From Aeromicrobium choanae (GTDB taxonomy: Bacteria; Actinomycetota; Actinomycetes; Propionibacteriales; Nocardioidaceae): DNA of 64,000 bases. Under the pieces are notes generated by a model, which was not told the DNA's origin, ran no database searches, and worked only from the letters and a program-made list of their open reading frames with translations. The stretch spans positions 124,001 to 188,000 of the forward strand of contig NZ_LT796768.1 of NCBI RefSeq assembly GCF_900167475.1. Direction: 5' to 3'. Position numbers and translations under genes: made by a program. Shown piece after piece: positions 35,137 to 43,427 of the stretch. Position 1 is the stretch's first letter. Every line of letters starts with the position of its first letter.

Positions 35137-38100
35137 CGTCGGACCTCCGCGCGAGCAGGATGAGGCTGCCGGCGATCGCCAGCACGAGCCCGGCGGCGGC
35201 CACGTGGTGCGGGACGAGGCTCGCCGAGATCACGTCGGCGGACAGCTCGCCGATGCCGTCGCGGCGGACCTGGACGACCAGCAGTGCCACGACCGACAGG
35301 AACGTGAGCGCCGAGCCGGCGTACACGAGGCGGCGCGGGTCGACCGGGCGCACCCACGTGAGCACGGCGGCGACAAGGGCTCCGGCGAGTCCGCCCCAGC
35401 CCAGCAGCAGGCCGGCGCCGACCACGCCCACCGCGGTGAGGACGCGTGCCGTGGCCCAGCGCGGCCGCAGACCCGTGGGTCCGGCGACGCCGTCGGGGAG
35501 GGCGAACAGACGACGGCGCACCAGCGCCGTGACGACGAGCGCGAGCGCAGCGAGCAGCCCGAGACCGCTGGCGCCGAGCGCGATGTTCGACCACAGCTGG
35601 GGCGTGTAGCGGATGTCGATGGTGGCGGCGGCACCGTCCTCGACGATCCAGCCCGAGGAGAACCCGTCGAGGATCACGGGGGCGCCGAGATCCTTGCCGT
35701 CGGCGGTGGCACTCCAGTTCGGGTTGTGGCTCTGGCCGGTGACCACCGCGTACGGACCGTCGGCGACCTCGACGTCGAGCGTCATGCGCGCGTCGCCCTC
35801 GCGGGTGATCTCGGAGATGATCGGCGACCCGAACCGCTCCAGCGACTCGCGCGTGTCGCTCAGCTCCAGCGAGTCGAGGACGAACGCGGGGTTGCCGTCG
35901 ATGGTGTGCTCGCCGGCCTCCAGCCGGGTGGGCTCGCAGCCCACCCACCGGGTGCCCTGCTGGTCGCTGCGCGCGAGCAGGCTGGTCTGCGGGCGCATGA
36001 GCAGCCCCTCGCCGTCGAGGACCGCCACCGGGAGGCAGTGGTCTCCGCCGTCGGCCTCCGGCACCTCGAGTCCGGTGTCGATCGTGGTGAAGGTGGCCGG
36101 GACGCCGTTCGGGTCGCCCTCGATCCCGTCGATCGTCACCCGCACGGCCGAGCCGCGGACCGGCCGGTCGAGGTCGATCGTGGTCTCGCCGAGTCCGATC
36201 TCGGACTCCGCCACGTCGACGCCGTCGACGCTGACCGTCACGCGCGTGGCGTGGTGCCGGGTCTGCTCGTCGGCGATCTCGGCGGCCTCCTGCACGAGGC
36301 GCATCTGGTCGATCCGGCGCGGCTCTCCCCGGATCTCCCACCAGGCGCCCCGCGTGGTGCCGCCGGGCACCCAGCCCGTGTCGGCATCGCCGTCGGCGGC
36401 GCGCGACGCACGGTTGGCCGGGTTGTCGAAGTAGAAGCCGCTCGACTCCGCCTCCACGTCCTTGCCGCGTCCCTCGACCCGGTCGTACATCACCTCGACC
36501 GGCCCGCTGACGCGCACCTGGGCGCTGGTCTCGAAGGCGCGCCGGTCGGGCAGGGTCACCACGCGGTTCAGGGCGCGCTCGGAGTCGTCGCTCGTGGACG
36601 GGGTGTTCTGCACGCGCGTCAGCAGCACGTCGAGCGGCGTCCGCGAGAACCGCAGGCGATCGGAGGAGTCGAGCTCGTCGTAGGTGTTCGACAGGGTCAG
36701 CGGGGTCCGGCCGGCCACGTGGGCCTTCCGGCCGTCGAGACCGATCTCGGCGATGCCGACGAAGTTGAAGCCCTCGCCGCGGGTGGAGTCGATCGTGACG
36801 GTGACCTCGTCGGCCTCCACTCCCCCGAGTCGCGCCGTGGCCAGTCCCGTCTCGGGCAGGGTGATCGTGTCGCTGCGTCCGCCCGCCGACACGGTGACCT
36901 CGTCGATCTGGACGTCACCGATCGGCAGCTGGGCGATCGGCACCTCGTCCAACTCGACGGGCTCGTCCAGCGTGGCCACGAGACGCTGGCCGGCAGCCGT
37001 GCCGAAGTCGCCGAAGCGCCAGCCCGTGGTGAGGTCGCCGTCGACCGCGAAGTCGCCGGTGCCGTACGGAAGGTCGAAGAACGTGCCGCCCGACCGCGAG
37101 GTGGTCACCTTCACGACCGAGTCCACGCGCACCGTCTGGTCGTCGGTGTCGGTGCCCAGGGTGCGGGTGGCACCCGGGTCCTGGTCCTCGCGCAGCAGGG
37201 GGCCCTGGCCCACCGTCAGCCGGTTGGCGATGACGCTGCGTCGCGCGTTCGTGTCGGTCAGGACCATCCGGCCGGCGGTGTCGAGGGCGCTGGAGAACTC
37301 GTCGGTGGAGAGGTCCTGGGCGTACCGCACGAGCGGCGACGAGTCGAGCAGTCTCGCCTCGGCCAGCGCCGGGAACGCGAAGCCGTCGCCGGCCACGATG
37401 ACCTGTCCGTCCAGCGGCACGGCGCGCAGGGACTCGCGTGCCCCGCCGACGTCGTAGACCTGGACGGGCGGCAGCAGGTTCTCCCCGTGGAAGAACGGGT
37501 CCTCCATCGCGGGCGACAGGGTGTTCTCACCGGGGACGCCGAAGTTCTGGCGACCGAACAGGCCGGGGTCGTTCGCGATCAGCCGGTTCATCTCCGCGGG
37601 ACGAGCGCCGCCGGTGTTCTCCCACACGACGTCGTTGCGCAGCAGGACCTGTCCGGCGCCGAGGTAGCGCGCCATGGTCGACACGGCGGCCCCGGTGGAC
37701 GTGCCGGACTGCACCGACCCGTCGAGCGCGGCCAGGAAGTTGACGCCGGGCGGCGACGCGTTCGGGGTGGTCTCGGGCACCACCGCGCGACGGTCGAACA
37801 GCGCGTTCACGACGTCGTCGGGGCGCTCCTCGGTCCAGCGGTAGAAGGGCCGGACCTGACCGGGCAGGACCAGGACGGAGCCGGGCTGGCTGCTCTCGTC
37901 GACGGAGGCGGCCGCCTCGCTCCAGTAGTCGGGGATGTCGATCGGCGAGATGTAGAGGCGACCGGCCAGCGCCGGCAGGGACCACGCCGCGAAGATGCTC
38001 GCGGCCACGACCACGACCACCGTGCGCGCGGGGTGCCAGCGCCACACGCGTGGCCCCAGGTGCATCACCGTGATGACGATGCCGATCGTCATGGCGACCG

Positions 38101-39217
38101 CCAGCACCGCGCCGATCTTGTTGGTCGTGCGGAACGCCGAGAGCGCGGGGATCTGGAGGATCTCGCCCAGGAGACGGCCGAACGGCGACGCCGGCCCGTC
38201 CTCGGAGGGGAAGACGCCGACCATGACGATCGCGGCGCCGAAGACGGCCACGGACACGAACACCCGGGCGCGGGTGCGCGCCCACGCCAGGGCGATCAGC
38301 CCCAGTGCCGGCCACGCCGCGGTCAGCAGCATGATCAGCGGGCTCACGACGTAGACGGCGTGCTCGGGGACCCACGGCCCGGTGGAGCTGGAGCCGTAGA
38401 GCGGCCAGAGCCCGAGGCCGCGCAGCACCTCGGTCAACGACGAGACCTTGGCGATGCCGGTGAGGGACTCGGACCCCTCGACGATCTGCGCTCCGGTGGT
38501 CAGGGCGGCGAACGCCGGGACCAGCCAGTAGAGGGAGAGCACGACGACGAACAGGGCCGACTTCGCCAGCACGAGCAGCGCGTCGAGCCACCGCAGGCCG
38601 TCGCTGGCGCGGATGGCCAGGACCACGGGGATGACGGCCAGCAGCTGCAGGAGTGGCACGACCGCCACGTTCATGCCGCTCATCGCGAAGAAGGTCAGGC
38701 CGAACAACGCCGGCCAGGCCCAGCTGGCCGGGCGCCGCAGGCCGTGGATGAGGCACAGCAGCTGCCACGGCAGCAGGGCCATCGGCAGCGCGATGGCCAA
38801 GGTGGCGCCGGCGCTGATCGTGTAGGGGTTCGCGAGCAGGAGCACGGCAGCCAGGAGCCCGCCCCAGCGGCCCACCTGCGGCGCGATCGTGCGCGTCAGG
38901 CGCGCCGCGCCCCACGCGGCCACCAGCCACAGGACGAAGTGGAAGACCTTGAAGGTCATCTCCGGCGACAGGCCGATTCCCCGCAGCGCGGACAGGACGA
39001 GCAGCACCGGGGCGAGCCCGACGTTGAAGTTCGGCGAGCCCAGGTACGGCGAGGAGGTCCACGACGACAGGTACTGGCCGAGCATCTGCCAGGGCCGGAC
39101 GTAGACCTCGGGCTTGATGTCGGTGTAGAAGGTGCCCCAGCCGTTGAGGCCGATGACGAGAGCCAGCGCGAGGATCGCCGAGCCCACCACGAAGCGGTAG
39201 TGGGTGAACAGACGCAC
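35129..39217 (-). CDS. Second AftD-like alpha-(1->3)-arabinofuranosyltransferase family protein (DUF3367)
   Basis: 1362 residues, the largest protein here. N-terminal helix FVVGSAILALALVIGLN, then the extracytoplasmic acidic loop YTDIKPEVYVRPWQMLGQYL with Asp at the GT-C catalytic position, about a dozen helices to about residue 430, a long extracytoplasmic region with discoidin-like modules (FFDLPYGTGDFAVDGDLTTG; YFDNPANRASRAADGDADTG) and C-terminal helices. It heads an operon with GT2, GT4 and a third polytopic protein. It is clearly a diverged paralogue of the gene at 27.3-31.2 kb. The substrate is unknown; decaprenyl-linked pentose is the family precedent. Confidence 0.88.
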   Translation of the reverse strand: MRLFTHYRFVVGSAILALALVIGLNGWGTFYTDIKPEVYVRPWQMLGQYLSSWTSSPYLGSPNFNVGLAPVLLVLSALRGIGLSPEMTFKVFHFVLWLVAAWGAARLTRTIAPQVGRWGGLLAAVLLLANPYTISAGATLAIALPMALLPWQLLCLIHGLRRPASWAWPALFGLTFFAMSGMNVAVVPLLQLLAVIPVVLAIRASDGLRWLDALLVLAKSALFVVVLSLYWLVPAFAALTTGAQIVEGSESLTGIAKVSSLTEVLRGLGLWPLYGSSSTGPWVPEHAVYVVSPLIMLLTAAWPALGLIALAWARTRARVFVSVAVFGAAIVMVGVFPSEDGPASPFGRLLGEILQIPALSAFRTTNKIGAVLAVAMTIGIVITVMHLGPRVWRWHPARTVVVVVAASIFAAWSLPALAGRLYISPIDIPDYWSEAAASVDESSQPGSVLVLPGQVRPFYRWTEERPDDVVNALFDRRAVVPETTPNASPPGVNFLAALDGSVQSGTSTGAAVSTMARYLGAGQVLLRNDVVWENTGGARPAEMNRLIANDPGLFGRQNFGVPGENTLSPAMEDPFFHGENLLPPVQVYDVGGARESLRAVPLDGQVIVAGDGFAFPALAEARLLDSSPLVRYAQDLSTDEFSSALDTAGRMVLTDTNARRSVIANRLTVGQGPLLREDQDPGATRTLGTDTDDQTVRVDSVVKVTTSRSGGTFFDLPYGTGDFAVDGDLTTGWRFGDFGTAAGQRLVATLDEPVELDEVPIAQLPIGDVQIDEVTVSAGGRSDTITLPETGLATARLGGVEADEVTVTIDSTRGEGFNFVGIAEIGLDGRKAHVAGRTPLTLSNTYDELDSSDRLRFSRTPLDVLLTRVQNTPSTSDDSERALNRVVTLPDRRAFETSAQVRVSGPVEVMYDRVEGRGKDVEAESSGFYFDNPANRASRAADGDADTGWVPGGTTRGAWWEIRGEPRRIDQMRLVQEAAEIADEQTRHHATRVTVSVDGVDVAESEIGLGETTIDLDRPVRGSAVRVTIDGIEGDPNGVPATFTTIDTGLEVPEADGGDHCLPVAVLDGEGLLMRPQTSLLARSDQQGTRWVGCEPTRLEAGEHTIDGNPAFVLDSLELSDTRESLERFGSPIISEITREGDARMTLDVEVADGPYAVVTGQSHNPNWSATADGKDLGAPVILDGFSSGWIVEDGAAATIDIRYTPQLWSNIALGASGLGLLAALALVVTALVRRRLFALPDGVAGPTGLRPRWATARVLTAVGVVGAGLLLGWGGLAGALVAAVLTWVRPVDPRRLVYAGSALTFLSVVALLVVQVRRDGIGELSADVISASLVPHHVAAAGLVLAIAGSLILLARRSDDD

Positions 39218-39268
39218 AGGGACTCCCTCAGGGTTCGGCCGCAGCGGCCGCGGGCACAGCGTCGTCCA

Positions 39269-39296
39269 ATATAGCCCGCATCACACATCCTGTTAC
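39269..39296 (-). promoter_or_regulatory. Promoter of the second AftD-like operon
   Basis: On the minus strand GTAACA (-35, four of six consensus) is followed by 17 bp and TATATT (-10). The transcription start would be about 45 nt upstream of the gene's start codon. The -35 overlaps that of the divergent flippase promoter. Confidence 0.5.
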
Positions 39297-39315
39297 CGGA
39301 GAGTCACGAAGCCGG

Positions 39316-39321
39316 TAGCCT
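39316..39321 (+). promoter_or_regulatory. Candidate -10 box of the flippase gene (leaderless)
   Basis: TAGCCT followed by nine bases and the ATG at 39331, the same layout as upstream of the APC permease. A weak -35 (TTACCG, 39293-39298) lies 17 bp upstream and overlaps the divergent promoter. Confidence 0.4.
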
Positions 39322-39330
39322 GAGGGCGCC

Positions 39331-40518
39331 ATGCCCCGCCCGTCATCCCCCTCACGCACGCGTTCGGGCTCCGGAGCGGCCCTCGGCATCACGATGGCGC
39401 TGGCCAATCTCCTCAGCTACGTCTTCGTGCTGGTCCTGTCACGCGCCCTCGGCCCCTCGGACTTCGGCGGGTTCTCGGCGCTCTCCGCGTACGGCATCGT
39501 CCTGTCGGTCCCGGCCGGGGCGCTGCAGGTCATCGTCGCGCGCCACGTCGCGGGTGCGTCCCACGACTCGCGCGGGGTGCGCACCGCCCTCGGTGTGGGC
39601 GTCGCCCTCGCCGCGGCCACGATCGTCGCCGCTCCCCTGCTGTCCAGCGCCTTCCGGCTCGACACGGCCTGGTCCGCGGTCTGGCTCGGCCTGACGCTCG
39701 TCCCGATGACGCTCACGGGAGCCTTCCAGGGGATCCTGCTCGGGCGCGACCGGCTCGTTGCGCTGTCCGTGATCTACGTGGCCACGGCAGCCGGGCGGCT
39801 GGCCGCCGGCGCGGGCGGTGCGGCGCTGGGCCTCAGCGTGGCGCAGGTCTTCGCGCTGCTGCTCTTCGTCGCGGCCGCCGTCGCCGTGCTCGGCGCGTGG
39901 CTCTGTCGCGACGACCTCACGCTCGCCGACGATCGCCGCCTCGGCGCCGAGCTGATCCGCGCCACCATGTCGCTGGGTGCCTTCATCGCGCTGACGAACA
40001 TCGACGTGACGCTCGCCCGGGCCTATCTCGGCGACCACGACTCCGGCGGCTATGCCCTCGCGGCCACGTTCGGCCGCGCGATGGGCTGGGGCACGCAGTT
40101 CGTCGCGCTCCTGCTGGTCCCGCGCATGCAGGGTCCGCGCGCGGTTCGCTCGTTCCGCCGATCGCTCGGCCTGATCCTGCTGCTCGGGCTCGTCGGCATC
40201 GTCGTCATCGCCGCGGCCCCGGAGTTCTGGGTCCGGCTCGCCGGCGGTGCGGAGTACGCCGAGTTCGGCTCGCTCGCCGTCGCCTGCGTCGCCCTCGGCG
40301 TGCTGTGGGCGCTGGTCCAGGTGTCGCTGTTCGCCGAGATGGGCCTCGACAGCCCGTGGCTGGGCCGGTTCACCTGGTGCGTGGTGGCCGCGCAGTGCGC
40401 CCTGGTGGTGCTGTGGTTCCACGACACCCCGTACGAGATCGTCGGGGTCAGCGCCCTGGGCGCGGCCGCGATCGTCGGTGCGGCGCTCGTGCGCTCGCGG
40501 CGCCTGCAGCACGCCTGA
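39331..40518 (+). CDS. Wzx-like polysaccharide flippase
   Basis: 395 residues. MATE/MVF-like oligosaccharidyl-lipid flippase with about twelve membrane helices: GAALGITMALANLLSYVFVLV at the start, followed by ALGPSDFGGFSALSAY, the typical second-helix region of RfbX/Wzx proteins. It would move a lipid-linked glycan from the inner to the outer leaflet. It is monocistronic, divergent from the second AftD-like operon and ended by a strong hairpin. A second flippase is at 48.6 kb. Confidence 0.85.
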   Translation: MPRPSSPSRTRSGSGAALGITMALANLLSYVFVLVLSRALGPSDFGGFSALSAYGIVLSVPAGALQVIVARHVAGASHDSRGVRTALGVGVALAAATIVAAPLLSSAFRLDTAWSAVWLGLTLVPMTLTGAFQGILLGRDRLVALSVIYVATAAGRLAAGAGGAALGLSVAQVFALLLFVAAAVAVLGAWLCRDDLTLADDRRLGAELIRATMSLGAFIALTNIDVTLARAYLGDHDSGGYALAATFGRAMGWGTQFVALLLVPRMQGPRAVRSFRRSLGLILLLGLVGIVVIAAAPEFWVRLAGGAEYAEFGSLAVACVALGVLWALVQVSLFAEMGLDSPWLGRFTWCVVAAQCALVVLWFHDTPYEIVGVSALGAAAIVGAALVRSRRLQHA

Positions 40519-40553
40519 GGCGGCGGCCGGCGTGAGTACGCCCGACCGCCGCC
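40519..40553. terminator. Terminator between flippase and methyltransferase genes
   Basis: GGCGGCGG (40519-40526) pairs with CCGCCGCC (40546-40553), with an inner stem GGCGT/ACGCC around GAGT. The left arm starts immediately after the flippase stop and the hairpin lies before the converging methyltransferase stop. Confidence 0.75.
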
Positions 40554-40562
40554 CCTGACGAC

Positions 40563-41396
40563 TCAGTCCTGCTTCTGCTCGATCGCGCGCGAGCGACCCA
40601 TGATGATGCGGGCGCCGAACTTCATGACGCCGGGGAACTTCGTGGCGGCCTTCCAGGCGATCCGGTTGAGGCGGTTCTGGACGTGCACCTGGTAGCGGCG
40701 CAGCCACTCGTCGCGGCCCCTCAGCACCGAAGGGGCCGTGCGGCGGAACGTCAGCGCGTGCAGGCCGTTGGCCCAGCGCGGGTCGTCGTCGGACTTCGCG
40801 TCCCACGTGGCGTCGATCGTCCAGCCCGGGTGGCGGTCGAGGAAGAGGCGGTGGGCACGCTGCACGACGGGCCACGTGGCGTCGTCGATCAGCACGAGCG
40901 CCTCGTCGGCCAGCAGCGGCTCGACCACGGCCAGCGCGAGGTAGTGCGCCAGCAGCGTGTGCTCGCCGTCGTAGAAGTAGACGCCGACGGGGCGGTCGAT
41001 GACGCCCCGGACGGCCATCAGCTTGAAGCAGTCGCCCTCGAGCAGGCGCACGTCGGCGCCGGCGCCGTACTTCGCCAGGTTCTCCATCAGCTCGGTGCGG
41101 GCCTCCTGGCCGGCCATCCCGAACTCGAGGAAGTTCTCCATGGCGTAGAAGACCTTGTCCGCGTTGTCGCGCACGGTGCCGCACATCGAACGGCCCTTGA
41201 ACGTGCCGACCTCGAGGTAGGCCTCGTCCGCGGGCATGATCGCGGCGGCCAGGTTGAGCATAGCCAGCTCGTTGGAGGAGGTGAAGCCCGCGACGTCGCC
41301 CTTGACCTGGTCCCAGTACGGATCGATCGGATCGGTGTCCTGCGGATCGCCGGGGAAGAGGGTGGGAGCTCGGTCGAAGAATGCGGAGGTGTCCAT
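40563..41396 (-). CDS. Class I SAM-dependent methyltransferase
   Basis: 277 residues; AAAGG precedes the ATG. Motif I is YLEVGTFKGRSMCG, and the acidic metal-like residues are in YFYDGEHTLLAHY and VLIDDATWP, an arrangement seen in Methyltransf_24/macrocin-O-methyltransferase-like proteins that methylate sugar hydroxyls, often with a metal ion. The C-terminal about 60 residues are basic. It is last in a minus-strand run behind two AT3-SGNH acyltransferases, though a TATAGG-type box at about 41425 may give it its own promoter. Confidence 0.85.
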   Translation of the reverse strand: MDTSAFFDRAPTLFPGDPQDTDPIDPYWDQVKGDVAGFTSSNELAMLNLAAAIMPADEAYLEVGTFKGRSMCGTVRDNADKVFYAMENFLEFGMAGQEARTELMENLAKYGAGADVRLLEGDCFKLMAVRGVIDRPVGVYFYDGEHTLLAHYLALAVVEPLLADEALVLIDDATWPVVQRAHRLFLDRHPGWTIDATWDAKSDDDPRWANGLHALTFRRTAPSVLRGRDEWLRRYQVHVQNRLNRIAWKAATKFPGVMKFGARIIMGRSRAIEQKQD

Positions 41397-41441
41397 GGGT
41401 GCCTTTCGTGCGGCGATCAGCCTATAGGGAAAGAAGCCGGT

Positions 41442-43427
41442 TCACGCCCGGGTCTGCCAACGTTCACGGATGGCCGGTGCCAGCCAGGTCCACACCATCG
41501 GGGTGGCCTCGTCGGAGAAGTGCAGCTGGTCGCGGAACATCACGATCCCATGACGCTCGCGGGCGAACCCCCGCTGGCACTCCAGGGCGTCGTAGAGGTC
41601 CAGCACGGGCAGCGCGTTGCGCTCGGCCCACTGCGTGAGCCACGTGTTGATCCGGCGCGGATCGATCACCGTCTCGGCGATCTCGGGCCGCTCGGCGAAC
41701 CAGTCCTCGTCCTGCGGGTCGATCTGATAGTCCCCAATGGAGTCGGCGCGGCACGGCAGGGTGGCGATCTGCACCTGCTCGACATCGGCGGAGCGCGCCG
41801 AGGCGAGGAGACCGTCGAGCTGCTCCTCCACCATCTCGCGGTACCCGGGGTCGTCGACCTCCAGCAGGGTGCCGTCCTCGAGCTGGTGCGGGACGCCCAG
41901 CACCGAGCCGACCATCAGCACGAGCACGTCGGCATCCGCGTCGCGCAGGTCGTCCGTGAGGTTCTCGCGTCCCTCGCGGCAGTCGTCGGAGATCTGCTCC
42001 TGGTTGCGCGGCGTCCAGTGGATCGGCAGCGGCAGCAGGCTGCAGCCCTCGGTGGCCAGGTCGGTGACCTCGAGGTCGGCGAAGGTCCGGTCGGGGAACC
42101 CCTGCGCGAGGTAGTGGGCGACGGAGTCGCCGTAGAGGGCGGCGCGCACCGTCTCCCCGGCGGGCGCGTAGGCCGGGGTGCCGTCGACCAGCGCGGGCAC
42201 GCGTCCCGCGGCGATGTCCTCCTCGACGGTGGGCACGTCGCCCACCCGCACGGCGGCGAACAGCACGGCCACGGTGCTCGCGACCGCGAGCACGCGACCA
42301 CGGTCGATCCCGCCGGTGAGCCGCGCCAGCCCGCCGAGCATCACGGGGACCTCCACGAGGTGGAAGCTCAGGGCGGCCAGCGCCAGGGTCACCAGCGAGC
42401 CGAGGATCAGCGTGCCCTCGAGCGGCAGCTCGGGCGCGTAGCGGTCGAGCCACAGCTTGACCGGCCAGTGCCACAGGTAGAGCCCGTACGTGAGGATGCC
42501 GAGGTAGACCAGCGGGGCGATCGTGAAGACGCGCCGGAACAGGCCAGACCCGACCTGCACCGCACCGGCCAGGCCGACCGCCGTCAGCGCGGCCAGCATG
42601 AGCATCCCGCCGGACTCGAACATGAACGGCGAGAGCGGCGGCACGACGAAGAAGCACACGATCGAGGTCAGCGTGGCCGCCCACGCCCAGAAGCCGGCGA
42701 CGCGCGGCCGCATGTCGGCCGGCCGGCGGCCGTCGCGGTCGGGACCGACGGCGAACGCCACGGCCATGCCGGCGAGCAGCGCCTGCACGCGCGTGTCGGT
42801 GCCGTAGTAGGCGTGCGCCTGGGCCTCCGTGGAGCCGACGCCGATCATCGCCGTCCACACGGCGGAAGCGGTGGCCAGTCCGGAGACGATCAGGACGCGC
42901 GTGAGGCGGCGGTGCACGAAGCGAATCAGCGCCAGCACGAGGAACGGAGCGACGAGGTAGAACTGCTCCTCCACCGCCAGGGTCCACACGTGGCGCAGGA
43001 ACGACGGGTTCGCCCACTCGACGAAGTACTGGTCGGCCTGTTGGACCAGCCGCCAGTTCATGACGAAGCCCATCGTGGCGAAGATGTCGCCGCGCATCGA
43101 CCGGCGCGTCGCGTGGTCGGCGGCGAGCGCCGCCCACGTCGCGATGACGAGCAGCATGATCGTCAGGGCGGGGAGCAGGCGCCGGGCGCGGCGCCGGAAG
43201 AACTGCACGACGTCGATCCGGCCCGACCGAGCGTGCTCCTTGAGCATGATCGTGACGATCACGTAGCCGGAGAACACGAAGAACAGGCTGATCCCGACCC
43301 ACGCGCCCTGCAGCGCCTCGATGCCGAAGTGGTAGGCCAGCAGCACCACCACGGCGAGCCCCCGCACCCCGTCGAGTGTGGCGCTGCGGGTGCCCTGGCT
43401 GGTCCTGAGGGAGAAGGTGTTGCTCAC
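41442..43427 (-). CDS. AT3-SGNH membrane acyltransferase
   Basis: 661 residues from a GTG overlapping the upstream stop (GTGA), with GGAGG 7 nt upstream. About eleven helices of an OafA/AT3 acyltransferase (YHFGIEALQGAWVGISLFF with the catalytic His; RRRARRLLPAL; WTLAVEEQFYLVAP), then an extracytoplasmic SGNH domain with ALYGDSVAHYL (Ser nucleophile) and DQLHFSDEA (Asp/His). The membrane part carries the acyl group across the membrane, and the SGNH part transfers it to a surface sugar. It is a tandem paralogue of the next gene upstream, with long shared motifs. Confidence 0.9.
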   Translation of the reverse strand: MSNTFSLRTSQGTRSATLDGVRGLAVVVLLAYHFGIEALQGAWVGISLFFVFSGYVIVTIMLKEHARSGRIDVVQFFRRRARRLLPALTIMLLVIATWAALAADHATRRSMRGDIFATMGFVMNWRLVQQADQYFVEWANPSFLRHVWTLAVEEQFYLVAPFLVLALIRFVHRRLTRVLIVSGLATASAVWTAMIGVGSTEAQAHAYYGTDTRVQALLAGMAVAFAVGPDRDGRRPADMRPRVAGFWAWAATLTSIVCFFVVPPLSPFMFESGGMLMLAALTAVGLAGAVQVGSGLFRRVFTIAPLVYLGILTYGLYLWHWPVKLWLDRYAPELPLEGTLILGSLVTLALAALSFHLVEVPVMLGGLARLTGGIDRGRVLAVASTVAVLFAAVRVGDVPTVEEDIAAGRVPALVDGTPAYAPAGETVRAALYGDSVAHYLAQGFPDRTFADLEVTDLATEGCSLLPLPIHWTPRNQEQISDDCREGRENLTDDLRDADADVLVLMVGSVLGVPHQLEDGTLLEVDDPGYREMVEEQLDGLLASARSADVEQVQIATLPCRADSIGDYQIDPQDEDWFAERPEIAETVIDPRRINTWLTQWAERNALPVLDLYDALECQRGFARERHGIVMFRDQLHFSDEATPMVWTWLAPAIRERWQTRA

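Noticed and set aside
34787-39274. A 1495-codon open frame on the plus strand opposite the second AftD-like gene
   Set aside because: Its translation is low-complexity (Arg, Gly, Asp, Val, His rich) with no domain, typical of the antisense frame of a high-GC gene. The minus-strand product has clear helices and family features.
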